Assembly (NCBI RefSeq): GCF_900290235.1
Contig: NZ_OLMK01000046.1
Coordinates: forward strand, 1 to 64,000
DNA: 64,000 nucleotides
Direction of reading: 5' to 3'
Source of the DNA: Streptomyces sp. MA5143a
Lineage (GTDB): Bacteria > Actinomycetota > Actinomycetes > Streptomycetales > Streptomycetaceae
Positions 42,867 through 52,006 of the stretch are shown one piece after another; within the stretch, counting starts at the first letter, position 1; each line of letters starts with the position of its first letter. The notes beneath the pieces are model-generated. The model saw only the letters and a list, made by a program, of their open reading frames with translations, did not search any database and was not told the origin of the DNA. The translations under genes were made by a program, and so were the position numbers.

Positions 42867-43051
42867 GGCATACCTCGGGCGTCGGGAGGGGGGGAGGGGT
42901 TCGTCCGGAGGGGACGGAGAGGGGGCGTCGGGAGGGGTGCGGCGGGAGGGGAGGGAGAGAAGGGCTGGGAGGGGTGCGGCGGGGGGTGCAGGGGCCTCGG
43001 GATGCGGGCTTCGGCGCCTGAGAGCTCGGGGTGCCGGGGAAGGACGGCGAC

Positions 43052-43130
43052 TGCGGGTCGTTCGGGGCCGGTCGCGCAGTTCCCCGCGCCCCTGGAAGGG
43101 CTGCGCCCTTCGGCGGGGCGAGGCCCCGCT
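43052..43130. repeat. Intergenic repeat, single arm with inner hairpins
   Basis: GGTCGCGCAGTTCCCCGCGC (from 43070), followed by two small hairpins (AAGGGCTGCGCCCTT and CGGGGCGAGGCCCCG). It fills the middle of the 378-base gap (42867-43244) between GH74 and the importer, where no gene was seen. Confidence 0.7.
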
Positions 43131-43244
43131 GACACAGGCACCCGGATGGTTCTCGGGCGGAAGGCGCCCGGCCGCTGGGCCCGCCGCGCTCGGCCGGGTG
43201 ACAGGCACGGCCGAACACGGCGGGGGTCTGGCGGGCGGTGCGGG

Positions 43245-44225
43245 TCAGCCCTTGATCGCCCCGGTGAGCATGCCCTTCTTGAAGTGCTTCTGAACGAAGG
43301 GCGACAGGACGGCGACCGGGAGCAGGGCCATCACCATGACGGCCATCTGGATGGCGAGCGGGGAGAGTTGGCCCGTGTTGATCTGGGCCGCGAGGCCGAC
43401 GGGGCGTTCCTGCTTCTGGACGAGCTGGATCATGACGTTCTGCAGCGGCATCATGTCCTGGTCGGTGAGGTAGATGGACGCGTTGAACCAGGCGCTCCAG
43501 TAGCCCACCGCGTAGAAGAGGGCGATGACCGCGAGGACCGCTCTCGACAGGGGCATCACGATCTTCCACAGGATGCGCCAGTCGCCGGCGCCGTCGATAC
43601 GGGCGCTGTCGATGAGTTCCGGGGAGATGCCCATGAAGAACGACCGCAGGACCAGGATGTTGAAGACGCTCACCGCGCTGGGGAGGATGAGCGCGAGATA
43701 GGTGTCGGTGAGGCCGAGGGCCTGGACCAGGAGGTACGTCGGGATCAGGCCCGCGCCGAAGAACATCGTCGCGAGCAGGGTCATCAGGATCCAGCGGTGG
43801 CCGAGGGAGCCCGTGCGGGAGAGGCCGTAGGCGCACAGGACCGAGACGGTCATGCTGAACAGGGTGCCGACGAGGGTGACGCCGACGCTGACCAGCGCGG
43901 CCCGCTGCACCTGGCCGCCGCCGAGGAGTTCCTGGTAGGCGACGAAGGTGATGCTCCTGGGGACGACCACCAGGCCGCCCGCCTCGTCGATGGTCTTCTT
44001 CGTCTGGAGGCTGGTGACGACGACGATCCACAGGGGGAAGAGGATCGCGAAGCAGGCGAGGCCCAGGGCGACGCCCTTGCCCGCGAGTCCCGCCTTGGCG
44101 GGTTCCTCCTCCCAGACGGGGCGGGGTGGGGCGGCCCAGCGGCCCGGCTTCCTGGCGACCGGCCGCCCGTCGGCCGGACGGGCCGCCTTGTCCGCCTTGG
44201 CCGCCTTGTCGACGAGTGCGCTCAT
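43245..44225 (-). CDS. ABC sugar permease, MalG type
   Basis: Inner-membrane permease subunit. The 326-residue protein has six hydrophobic segments, starting at KGVALGLACFAILFPLWIVV near residue 55. It carries the cytoplasmic EAA-like loop DSARIDGAGDWRILWKIVMP (about 225-245) and the MalG-type end MALLPVAVLSPFVQKHFKKG. A 50-residue charged N-tail is unusual but common in Streptomyces. Its ATG overlaps the preceding permease stop (ATGA). With the two upstream genes it forms a complete importer except for the ATPase, which in Streptomyces is usually the shared MsiK. Confidence 0.94.
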   Translation of the reverse strand: MSALVDKAAKADKAARPADGRPVARKPGRWAAPPRPVWEEEPAKAGLAGKGVALGLACFAILFPLWIVVVTSLQTKKTIDEAGGLVVVPRSITFVAYQELLGGGQVQRAALVSVGVTLVGTLFSMTVSVLCAYGLSRTGSLGHRWILMTLLATMFFGAGLIPTYLLVQALGLTDTYLALILPSAVSVFNILVLRSFFMGISPELIDSARIDGAGDWRILWKIVMPLSRAVLAVIALFYAVGYWSAWFNASIYLTDQDMMPLQNVMIQLVQKQERPVGLAAQINTGQLSPLAIQMAVMVMALLPVAVLSPFVQKHFKKGMLTGAIKG

Positions 44226-45259
44226 TTCTTGTACACCCCCTGCTCACCCATGAGATGGGCCACCTTGTTGGCGACCAGGACCAGGGACACGCCGACCACG
44301 CCCTTGATGAGTCCCGCCGCCGCGGCGTAGCTGAAGTCCTGGTTACGGATGCCGTTCCACCAGACGTAGGTGTCGAGGACCTCGGAGGCGTCGACGCCGA
44401 CGGCCGAGCGTTGAAGGAGGAGTTGTTCGAAGCCGACGGTGAGGGCGTCACCGACACGGAGCACCAGGAGCAGGGCGATCACCGGGCGCAGGGCGGGCAG
44501 GGTGATGTGCCACATGCGCCGCCAGCGCCCGGCACCGTCCATGGCCGCGGCCTCGTAGAGGTCGTGGGAGACGGAGGAGAGGGCGGCGAGGAAGACGATG
44601 ATGCCCCAACCGGCGTCCTTCCAGATCATCTCGACGGTGACCAGGTACTTGAAGGCCTCCGGATTGGTCATCAGGTCGAAGCCGTCGACGCCGTGTTGGC
44701 GCAGGGTCTGCGCGATGATGCCGGCACCGCCGAAGATCTGCATGAACACGGTGACGACGAGGACCCAGGAGAAGAAGTGCGGCAGGTACATCACCGCCTG
44801 GGCGACCGCCCGGACCCGGGGCCTGACCACGCTGTTGATGAGCAGCGCGAGCAGGATCGGGACCGGGAAGAACAGCACCAACTGGAGGAAGAACAGCACG
44901 AACGTGTTCCGCACCGCGAGCCAGAAGGCGGAGTCCGCGAAGATCCGCTCGAACTGCTCCAGTCCGACCCAGGGACTCTCCAGCATGGCGACGAAGCCGT
45001 TGTCGCTGAGATAGGGGTCGTAGTCCTGGAAGGCCACCACATTGCCGAGGATCGGTATGTAGTTGAAGACCAGGAGGAGCAGGACGGCGGGCAGCGTCAT
45101 CAGGATCAGCGTGCGGTCGCGCCGGAATCTCAGCCGGAGGTTCAGTCTTCTGACGCGTTTCTCCCCCGGGGGCCGTGACCTGGCGGCGGCATCGGACGAC
45201 GGGGACCGGTCGGGGGTCTTCGCCTCGGCCCTGGGCCGGGGCACCGTGCTGTGGGACAC
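44222..45259 (-). CDS. ABC sugar permease, LplB type
   Basis: Second membrane subunit, 345 residues, six hydrophobic segments (LILMTLPAVLLLLVFNYIPI near residue 55; FVLFFLQLVLFFPVPILLAL). The EAA-like loop is YEAAAMDGAGRWRRMWHITL (about 230-250). The LplB/YteP branch usually works with large oligosaccharide or polygalacturonan-type binding proteins, which fits the 561-residue binding protein encoded 27 bases upstream. It overlaps the MalG-type gene by four bases. Confidence 0.94.
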   Translation of the reverse strand: MSHSTVPRPRAEAKTPDRSPSSDAAARSRPPGEKRVRRLNLRLRFRRDRTLILMTLPAVLLLLVFNYIPILGNVVAFQDYDPYLSDNGFVAMLESPWVGLEQFERIFADSAFWLAVRNTFVLFFLQLVLFFPVPILLALLINSVVRPRVRAVAQAVMYLPHFFSWVLVVTVFMQIFGGAGIIAQTLRQHGVDGFDLMTNPEAFKYLVTVEMIWKDAGWGIIVFLAALSSVSHDLYEAAAMDGAGRWRRMWHITLPALRPVIALLLVLRVGDALTVGFEQLLLQRSAVGVDASEVLDTYVWWNGIRNQDFSYAAAAGLIKGVVGVSLVLVANKVAHLMGEQGVYKK

Positions 45260-45286
45260 GGCCTTCTCCTTGCCTCGGGCCCCGGC

Positions 45287-46972
45287 TCAGCTCGCCGAGC
45301 CGGTCTCGTCGAGCAGCTTCTTGTACCAGTCGCGCAGCTTGTCGCCGCCCTTGCTCTTCCAGTCGGACACCGCCTGCTGGACGTCGCTGATCTTCTTGCG
45401 GCCGCGGACGGTGTCGTCCTCCAGCTGCTCGAAGTTGTCGGCGAGGTTGGCCCAGCGGTTGGGCTCGGTGATGGTCAGCCCGAAGAAGGGGGTCTTCTTG
45501 GTGAAGGCACCCATGCGCTGCTGCCACTCGACGATGCCCTTGGTGATCTCCGGCAGGTCGGGGTAGGCGACGTACGGGGCGGGGTTGCCGGTGTAGTCGT
45601 AGGCGCCGTTGACCTCGTTGACGCCCTGCGTGGTCTTGACCGGCAGGCCCTTCTTCGTCTCGTAGTCCGTGCCCTCGACGCCGTAGGCGGTGAGCATGAA
45701 CTCCTTGGTGCCGTAGGGGGCCGCGCAGTAGTTGCAGAGGGCGAGGAAGTCCTTGATCTGCTGCTTGGTCGCCTTTTTGCTGATGAAGGTGAAGATGCTG
45801 GCCGGCTGACCGGCCCACAGCGTGGGGTCGCCGCCGTCGGGGCCGAAGTAGTCGAACGCGGCCATGTCGAAGTCGGGTTTCTGGGTGCGCTGTTCGGCCG
45901 TCTTGCCCCACCAGTCGGAGATGTTCTGGTTGTAGACCAGCACCTCCCCGGCGGTGAAGCGGTTGCCCGCGGTGCCACCGGCCTTGGTGTTGAGGGCGTC
46001 GGGGTGGACCACGCCGGCCGCGTAGAGCTTGCGCGTCCACTCCAGGGCCTCCAGGTACTCCTCGGTCTCGACGCGGTTGACCAGCTTCCCGTCGACCAGG
46101 TTCCACCACAGCTCCCTGTCACCGCCGGGGAAGACGCCGTAGATGTGGAACGCCGCCCACTTCATGTCGTCGCAGGCCCACAGCTTCGACTTGGCGTCGG
46201 TGGCCTCCTTCGCCCAGGACAGGAACTCGTCGGGGCTCTTCGGGACCTCGTAGCCCTTCTTCCCGAAGAGGTCCCTGCGGTAGAGGGGCGCGATGTTCGT
46301 GACGTACGAGCCGGGCATCGGGATCCCGCGGAGCCGGCCGCCGAAGATGGCGCGCTGCCAGGCCTCGCTGGGGACGGCGGCGAGGTTCGGGTACTCCTTG
46401 ACCTTGTCGCCGGAGAGGTAGGGGCCGAGGTCGGCGAACTTGGCGTTGATGGCGCTGGGTATCTTGCCCATCAGGTTCCAGGCGGGCACGACCACCACGT
46501 CGGGGATGTCGCTGGAGGCGAGGACGGCGCCGAGCTTCTGGTCGTAGGTGATGCCGTCCTGGTTCTGCCAGGTGACATCGACGCCGACAGCTTCGTTCAT
46601 CGCCCTGTAGTAGGGGTTGTCGCCCTTGGGCGGGGTCCCCCAGAACGGCGACATGATCTTCAGGCTGCCGCCGCTGCCCAGCTTCTCCGGGACCGAGGTC
46701 TTCAGGTCGGCCGAGGGGATCGCCTTGGTGAAGCCGGCCGCCGAGCCGTTCTTCGACGGGATGTCGGGCGCCACGACGTTCGACGCGACGAAGGCCGGGA
46801 GGATCTTCTTGGCGTCCTTGCCCGACGTCGTGCCCTCCTTGCGGCCTTCCTGCGAGCCGCCGCAGGCGGACAGCAGGGGAACGCCCCCCGCCACGACGGC
46901 GGTGGCGACCGCCGTGGAGGCGAGGAAGCTTCTCCGGCTCGGGGCGGAGGGGGCGGCGGAGTTCGGCGTCAT
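45287..46972 (-). CDS. Extracellular solute-binding lipoprotein (large, LplA-like)
   Basis: Sugar-binding component of the importer, 561 residues. The Tat-type signal is APSRRSFLASTAVATAVVAG and ends in the lipobox LLSAC, giving a membrane-anchored lipoprotein. The mature part has the long LplA/YtcQ-type fold (IMSPFWGTPPKGDNPYYRAM, DIPDVVVVPAW, RDLFGKKGYEVPKSPDEFL, WAGQPASIFTFISKKATKQQ). The pocket cannot be read, but its size favours oligosaccharides. The gene starts a three-gene importer operon. An exact TCGAAGCGCTTCGA operator is 145 bases upstream (47117), pointing to control by the LacI protein at 24984. Confidence 0.93.
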   Translation of the reverse strand: MTPNSAAPSAPSRRSFLASTAVATAVVAGGVPLLSACGGSQEGRKEGTTSGKDAKKILPAFVASNVVAPDIPSKNGSAAGFTKAIPSADLKTSVPEKLGSGGSLKIMSPFWGTPPKGDNPYYRAMNEAVGVDVTWQNQDGITYDQKLGAVLASSDIPDVVVVPAWNLMGKIPSAINAKFADLGPYLSGDKVKEYPNLAAVPSEAWQRAIFGGRLRGIPMPGSYVTNIAPLYRRDLFGKKGYEVPKSPDEFLSWAKEATDAKSKLWACDDMKWAAFHIYGVFPGGDRELWWNLVDGKLVNRVETEEYLEALEWTRKLYAAGVVHPDALNTKAGGTAGNRFTAGEVLVYNQNISDWWGKTAEQRTQKPDFDMAAFDYFGPDGGDPTLWAGQPASIFTFISKKATKQQIKDFLALCNYCAAPYGTKEFMLTAYGVEGTDYETKKGLPVKTTQGVNEVNGAYDYTGNPAPYVAYPDLPEITKGIVEWQQRMGAFTKKTPFFGLTITEPNRWANLADNFEQLEDDTVRGRKKISDVQQAVSDWKSKGGDKLRDWYKKLLDETGSAS

Positions 46973-47116
46973 TGCGTCAACCCTTCATGGCGCACACCAG
47001 GACACCCGGCGGTGGCCGTCGGCTGCGGTGTCTTGAATGGAACTGGCTGTGCTGAAGCGATGGAACCCATGACCGGCGGAGGGGAGGGGGAGGCAAGCGA
47101 AGCGATCCCTCCACAG

Positions 47117-47130
47117 TCGAAGCGCTTCGA
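47117..47130. promoter_or_regulatory. Perfect operator TCGAAGCGCTTCGA (site 3)
   Basis: Exact copy of the palindrome at 24862, in the divergent region 145 bases upstream of the binding-protein gene. No convincing -35/-10 pair for the importer was found around it. Confidence 0.8.
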
Positions 47131-47269
47131 TGTTGCTGCGAGGTTAAGTGAACGACCGGGGGCGCACAAGGGTCGATTCCCAGATTCCCCGGAGGCACGG
47201 ACCACTGGCGCGGCACTCGAACCCGGGCTGTGTGACAGCGAGGAAACGGATCTGTTGCGCCCTGGTCTC

Positions 47270-47299
47270 TTGACACCCACCCCACGGTCGAATGAGCAT
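47270..47299 (+). promoter_or_regulatory. Promoter of the GH3 gene
   Basis: A perfect -35 TTGACA (47270-47275) and, after 18 bases, GAGCAT (47294-47299), whose last base is also the first of operator site 4. The repressor would block the start region directly. Confidence 0.55.
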
Positions 47300-47312
47300 C
47301 GAAGCGCTTCGA
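47299..47312. promoter_or_regulatory. Perfect operator TCGAAGCGCTTCGA (site 4)
   Basis: Exact copy of site 1, located 36-49 bases upstream of the GH3 GTG and touching the -10 element. The divergent gap is 375 bases with no gene. Confidence 0.8.
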
Positions 47313-47347
47313 AAGGCTCACGCAGCTCCATCGCAAAGGGATCCCAC

Positions 47348-50203
47348 GTGACCGCTCAGACGCCGCCCGTGCCGCCGTTCCGTGATCCGCGGCTGTCGAT
47401 CGCGAAACGCGTCGACGACCTGCTCCAGCGGCTCACCCCGGACGAGAGGATCGCGTTCCTGCACCAGTTCGTTCCCGCCGTCGACCGGCTCGGGGTGGCC
47501 GCGTTCCGCACCGGCCAGGAGGCCCTCCACGGGGTCGCCTGGATGGGCCCCGCGACGGTGTTCCCGCAGGCCGTCGGCCTCGGCGCCACCTGGAACGAGG
47601 ACCTCGTCCGCAGGGTCGGCGAGGCGGTCTCCACCGAGGTCCGCGCCATGCGGGCGCGCGACGACCGCGTCGGTCTCAACGTCTGGTCGCCGACGGTGAA
47701 CCTCCTGCGCCACCCCCTGTGGGGCCGCAACGAGGAGGGCTACTCCGAGGACCCGGCACTGACCTCGGCGATCGCGACCGCGTACACCCGGGGTCTGCGC
47801 GGCGACCACCCCACGTACTGGCGCACCGCCCCCGTCCTCAAGCACTGGCTGGCCCACAACAACGAGACCGACCGAGCGGAGACCTCCTCCTCGGTCCGCC
47901 CGCGCGTCCTGCACGAGTACGACCTGCGGGCCTTCCGTTCGACCGTCGAGGCGGGCGCGGTCGCCGGCGTGATGCCCGCGTACAACCTGGTCAACGGCCG
48001 CCCCAACCATGTCTCGCCCTACCTGGCGGAGCAGCTGCGCACCTGGACCGACGAACCGCTGCTGGTCTGCTCCGACGCGGGCGCCCCGTCCAATCTGGTC
48101 GACTCCGAGCACTACTTCGACACCCACGAGGAGGCGACCGCCGCCTCGCTGCGCGCCGGGGTCGACAGCTTCACCGACCACGGCACCGACAGCTCGACGA
48201 TGATCGCGCGCATCCGGGGAGCCCTCGACCGGGGCCTGCTGGCCGCGGACGACATCGACGAGGCGGTCCGCCGCCAGCTCTCCGTCCGCTTCCGGCTCGG
48301 CGAGTTCGACCCCGACGCCGACCCGTACGCCGGCGCCCTGGACTTCGACACCCCGGCCCACCGGGCCCTCGCCCGGGAGGCCGCCGAGCAGGCGATCGTC
48401 CTGCTGAAGAACGAGGGCGGTCTGCTGCCGCTCGCCGAGGAAACCCGGATCGCCGTCGTCGGCCTCCTCGCCGACGAGTGCAAGCTCGACTGGTACAGCG
48501 GCACCCTCATCCACCGCTCGACCCCGCTGGAGGGCCTCTACGACCGCTTCGGCGCCGAGCGCGTGACGTTCGCGGAGGGCGTGGACCGGGTGAGGCTGCG
48601 CACGTCGGGCGGCGCGTACCTGGCCGTCCCCGAGTCCGGCGGCACCGCCGACGCGGTGCGCGGCGCGGAGGGTTCCCTCGATCCGGCGCTCCTCGCGGGC
48701 CGTACGGATCTGCCCCCGCTCACCACCGACGCGACCGGTACGGAACTCGCCCTGGTCGACTGGGGCGACGGCGTCCTCACCTTCCGCGCCCCGGACGGCC
48801 GTTATCTCTCGGTCGCCGAGGACGGCCGGGTCCGCGCCGCCGCCGACCAGCCGGGCGGCTGGGTGGTCCAGGAGACGTTCCACCTGGAACCGCACGAGAA
48901 CGGTCACCTCCTCAGGCACACGGGGACGGGCCGGTACGTCACTGTCGCCGCCGACGGCGTGAAGGTTGCCGACGGGGATCCGGAGGTCTTCGAGCTCGTC
49001 GTGGCGCAGCGCGGCGAGGAGGCGGTGGCGGAGGTTGCCGCCGGGGCCGACGTGGTCGTCGTGGTCGCGGGCAACGACCCGCACATCAACGGGCGCGAGA
49101 CCGAGGACCGCACCACCCTCGCCCTGCCCGCCCACCAGGAGCGCCTGCTGCGCGCGGCCCGCGCCGCCAACCCGAACACGGTCCTGGTCCTGGTCTCGGC
49201 CTACCCGTACGCCGTCGACCCGGCCGAACTGCCGGCCGCCCTGTGGACCGCGCACGGCGGCCAGGCCGCGGGCACCGCCCTGGCCGGTGTCCTCGCCGGT
49301 GACGTCTCCCCCGCCGGCCGCCTCCCGCAGACCTGGTACGCCTGCGACGCGGACCTGCCCGGCCTCCTCGACTACGACGTGATCGGCGGCCGTCAGACGT
49401 ACCTCTACTTCGAGGGCGAGCCACTGTTCCCGTTCGGCCACGGCCTGTCGTACGGGGAGTTCGCGTACGACAACCTCGACGCCCGCGTGGAGCAGGGAGG
49501 CGGCGGCGAGGGCGAGCTGACGGTGTCCTTCACGGTCACCAACACCGGCACGGTGACCGCCGACGAGGTCGCCCAGCTCTATGTCCGCGCCGTGGACCCG
49601 TCGGTCCCCCGCCCCCGCCGCGAGCTGGCCGGCCATCGCCGCGTCACCCTGACACCCGGCGCGGCGACCGAGCTGTCCTTCCGACTGCCGCTGTCGGTAC
49701 TGGAGTTCTGGGACGTGGCGCACGGCACCCTGCGGCTGGAGCCGGGCTCCTACGAGGTGCTGGCCGGCGCGTCCAGCGAGGACATCCGTCTCCGTACGAC
49801 CGTCGAGGTCGAGGGCGAGCCGCTCGCCCCGCGCCCGGTCCGTGAACGCGGCCTGGACGCGGCGGACTTCGACGAGCAGCGCGGCACGGAGATCGTCGAC
49901 CGTGCGAAGGTGTCCGGCGACGCGGTGACCCCGCTGGGCGGCACCTCGGGCGAACTGATCTACCACGCCTGCGACTTCGGGCCGGGCGTCACGGGGATGT
50001 CGGTCGAGGTGACGGGCGGGGGAAGCGTCGAGTTCTCCCTCGCCGACGGCCCGGTGCTGGCGACCCTGACGCTCGACACCCCCACCGGGGACCCGTACGC
50101 GTACACCACCCTGCACGCCGCCGTCCGGGCGGCCGGTGTGCACGACGTCCACCTCACACTGCGCGGCCCCCTGCGGCTCGCGCGTGTCGGCTTCTCCGGT
50201 TGA
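47348..50203 (+). CDS. GH3 β-glucosidase with inserted β-trefoil domain
   Basis: Retaining β-glucosidase/xylosidase of 951 residues. The N-terminal barrel (FRTGQEALHGVAWMGPATVF, LNVWSPTVNLLRHPLWGRNE) carries the nucleophile D243 in LVCSDAGAPS. The C-terminal α/β-sandwich carries the acid/base candidate E584 in NGRETEDRTTLALP. An insert at about residues 412-550 looks like a fascin-type β-trefoil with repeated GxYLxV units (GGAYLAVPES, DGRYLSVAED, TGRYVTVAAD). A fibronectin-III-like domain (VSFTVTNTGTVTADEVAQLY) and an extra C-terminal β-domain follow. No signal peptide is seen, so it is cytoplasmic. The GTG start has AAGGGA upstream. Regulated by operator site 4. Confidence 0.9.
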   Translation: MTAQTPPVPPFRDPRLSIAKRVDDLLQRLTPDERIAFLHQFVPAVDRLGVAAFRTGQEALHGVAWMGPATVFPQAVGLGATWNEDLVRRVGEAVSTEVRAMRARDDRVGLNVWSPTVNLLRHPLWGRNEEGYSEDPALTSAIATAYTRGLRGDHPTYWRTAPVLKHWLAHNNETDRAETSSSVRPRVLHEYDLRAFRSTVEAGAVAGVMPAYNLVNGRPNHVSPYLAEQLRTWTDEPLLVCSDAGAPSNLVDSEHYFDTHEEATAASLRAGVDSFTDHGTDSSTMIARIRGALDRGLLAADDIDEAVRRQLSVRFRLGEFDPDADPYAGALDFDTPAHRALAREAAEQAIVLLKNEGGLLPLAEETRIAVVGLLADECKLDWYSGTLIHRSTPLEGLYDRFGAERVTFAEGVDRVRLRTSGGAYLAVPESGGTADAVRGAEGSLDPALLAGRTDLPPLTTDATGTELALVDWGDGVLTFRAPDGRYLSVAEDGRVRAAADQPGGWVVQETFHLEPHENGHLLRHTGTGRYVTVAADGVKVADGDPEVFELVVAQRGEEAVAEVAAGADVVVVVAGNDPHINGRETEDRTTLALPAHQERLLRAARAANPNTVLVLVSAYPYAVDPAELPAALWTAHGGQAAGTALAGVLAGDVSPAGRLPQTWYACDADLPGLLDYDVIGGRQTYLYFEGEPLFPFGHGLSYGEFAYDNLDARVEQGGGGEGELTVSFTVTNTGTVTADEVAQLYVRAVDPSVPRPRRELAGHRRVTLTPGAATELSFRLPLSVLEFWDVAHGTLRLEPGSYEVLAGASSEDIRLRTTVEVEGEPLAPRPVRERGLDAADFDEQRGTEIVDRAKVSGDAVTPLGGTSGELIYHACDFGPGVTGMSVEVTGGGSVEFSLADGPVLATLTLDTPTGDPYAYTTLHAAVRAAGVHDVHLTLRGPLRLARVGFSG

Positions 50204-50229
50204 GGGTCCGGAAGCGGGCCGACACAGAA

Positions 50230-50265
50230 GGGGCCCGGCACCGGAAGGCATCGGTGCCGGGCCCC
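50230..50265. terminator. Strong bidirectional terminator hairpin
   Basis: A perfect 14-bp stem (GGGGCCCGGCACCG with CGGTGCCGGGCCCC), eight-base loop, in the convergent gap between GH3 and the aldehyde dehydrogenase gene. Confidence 0.8.
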
Positions 50266-50294
50266 TTCATCCCGGGATCTGACCCCAGACTACA

Positions 50295-50309
50295 TGAAAA
50301 CGATTGTCA
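50295..50309. promoter_or_regulatory. Zur-box-like palindrome TGAAAACGATTGTCA (orphan)
   Basis: A 15-base near-palindrome of the TGAxAACGxTTxTCA form that I recall for the actinobacterial zinc repressor Zur. It is AT-rich and stands out from its background. It lies in the convergent 3' gap, so no gene starts after it on either strand; it may be a relic. Confidence 0.45.
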
Positions 50310-50384
50310 GAAGCTAGGGGTGGGCGTCGCCGGACAGGCGCTCTGAGGACTTCTCGATCCTCGGTCCAGGGCGCCCGTGGTGGC

Positions 50385-51830
50385 TCAGAGCTGGAGGCCG
50401 GTCAGCACCAGCACCCGCTCGTAGGTGTAGTCGTCCATCGCGTAGCGCACGCCTTCGCGGCCGACGCCGGACTGCTTGGCGCCGCCGTACGGCATCTGGT
50501 CGGCGCGGTAGGACGGGACGTCGCCGATGACCACGCCGCCGACCTCCAGGGCGCGGTGGGCGCGGAAGGCGGTCTGCACGTCGTGCGTGAAGACGCCCGC
50601 CTGGAGGCCGTACTTGGAGTCGTTGACGGCGGCGAAGGCCGCGGCCTCCCCGTCCACCTTCTGGAGGGTGAGGACGGGGCCGAAGACCTCCTCGCAGGAG
50701 ATCGTGACGTCGGCGGGCACGTCGGCGAGGACGGTCGGCGCGTACGAGGCGCCGTCGCGCTTGCCCCCGGTGAGGAGGGTGGCGCCCGCGTCGACGGCCT
50801 CCTGGACCCACGTCTCGACCCGCTTGGCGGCGTCCTCGCTGACCAGCGGGCCGACGTCGGTGGCGGCGTCCGACGGGTCGCCGGTGACCTGGGCCTCCAC
50901 GGCGGCCACGACGCGCGGCAGCAGCCGGTCGTAGACGGAGGCGTCCGCGATCACCCGCTGCACCGAGATGCAGGACTGGCCGCCCTGGTAGTTGGAGAAC
51001 GTGGCGATCCGGTTCGCCGCCCAGTCGAGGTCCTCGTCGGAGGCGTAGTCGGCGAGCACGACCGCCGCGCCGTTGCCGCCCAGCTCCAGCGTGCAGTGCT
51101 TGCGCGGCACCGAGTCCATGATCGCGTAGCCGACCTTCTCGGAACCGGTGAAGGAGATGACGGGCAGCCGCTCGTCCTGCACCAGGGCCGGCATGCGGTC
51201 GTTGGCGACGGGGAGGATGCTCCACGAGCCGGCGGGCAGTTCACTCTCGGCCAGCAGCTCGCCGATGACGAGGCCGGAGAGCGGGGTGGCCGGGGCGGGC
51301 TTCAGGATGATCGGCACACCGGCCGCGATCGCCGGGGCGATCTTGTGGGCGCACAGGTTCAGCGGGAAGTTGAACGGCGCGATGCCGAGGACGACGCCCT
51401 TCGGGAAGCGGCGGGTGACCGCGAGCCGCCCCTGACCGCCCAGGTCGGTGTCGAGGCGCTGGGCCTCGCCCCCGTTGAACCGGCGGGCCTCCTCCGCCGC
51501 GAACCGGAACACGGACACGGCACGGCCGACCTCGCCGCGGGCCCACTTGATCGGCTTGCCGTTCTCGGCGGAGATGAGCTGCGCGATCTCCTCGGTCCGC
51601 TCGGCCAGACGCCGGCTGACGTGGTCCAGCGCGGCGGCCCGTACGTGCGCCGGGGTCGCCGCGAACTCGTCCCGTACGGCGTACGCGGCGGCGACAGCCT
51701 CCTCGACCTGCGCGTCCGTGGGCACGCTCACCCTGCCGACGAGCCGGTCGTCCCACGGTGACGTGACGTCGAACGTGGTCTCACCGGTGGCCTCGCGGCC
51801 GGCGAGCCAGAAGGCATGCGTGGCGGTCAT
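50385..51830 (-). CDS. NAD(P)-dependent aldehyde dehydrogenase
   Basis: Oxidises an aldehyde to its acid in the cytoplasm. The 481-residue ALDH has the cofactor segment GIAPFNFPLNLCAHKIAPAI, SFTGSEKVG, the general base E249 (TLELGGNGAAVV) and the catalytic cysteine C287 (YQGGQSCISVQRV), with the C-terminal EEVFGPV and YGGAKQSGVGREG. It is close to the aldehyde dehydrogenases that sit near gabT in Streptomyces. A polyamine- or GABA-derived semialdehyde is the likely substrate from context, but sequence alone does not fix this. Confidence 0.92.
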   Translation of the reverse strand: MTATHAFWLAGREATGETTFDVTSPWDDRLVGRVSVPTDAQVEEAVAAAYAVRDEFAATPAHVRAAALDHVSRRLAERTEEIAQLISAENGKPIKWARGEVGRAVSVFRFAAEEARRFNGGEAQRLDTDLGGQGRLAVTRRFPKGVVLGIAPFNFPLNLCAHKIAPAIAAGVPIILKPAPATPLSGLVIGELLAESELPAGSWSILPVANDRMPALVQDERLPVISFTGSEKVGYAIMDSVPRKHCTLELGGNGAAVVLADYASDEDLDWAANRIATFSNYQGGQSCISVQRVIADASVYDRLLPRVVAAVEAQVTGDPSDAATDVGPLVSEDAAKRVETWVQEAVDAGATLLTGGKRDGASYAPTVLADVPADVTISCEEVFGPVLTLQKVDGEAAAFAAVNDSKYGLQAGVFTHDVQTAFRAHRALEVGGVVIGDVPSYRADQMPYGGAKQSGVGREGVRYAMDDYTYERVLVLTGLQL

Positions 51831-52006
51831 AGTGGTTCCCGGCCCTTCGGTGCGTCTCTGTACAACCTCTTCTCGGCTCCACGGTAGGGCCGGGAGGCCG
51901 GGGGGTCGTTTGTCCGGGGCGTATGAGTGGGCGGGGGGGTTGCTCCGCTTTGGTGCGGTGGCGGGTGGGCCGGGCGCCTGGTGACTCGGGGGTGCGCGTC
52001 GATCGG

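Noticed and set aside
42867-43244. TCGAAGCGCTTCGA-type operator before GH74
   Set aside because: Looked for and not found; only the dispersed repeat and small hairpins are present.
45251-47347. N-terminal extension of the GH3 frame
   Set aside because: It covers the antisense of the binding-protein gene and the operator region; GH3 begins at the GTG at 47348.
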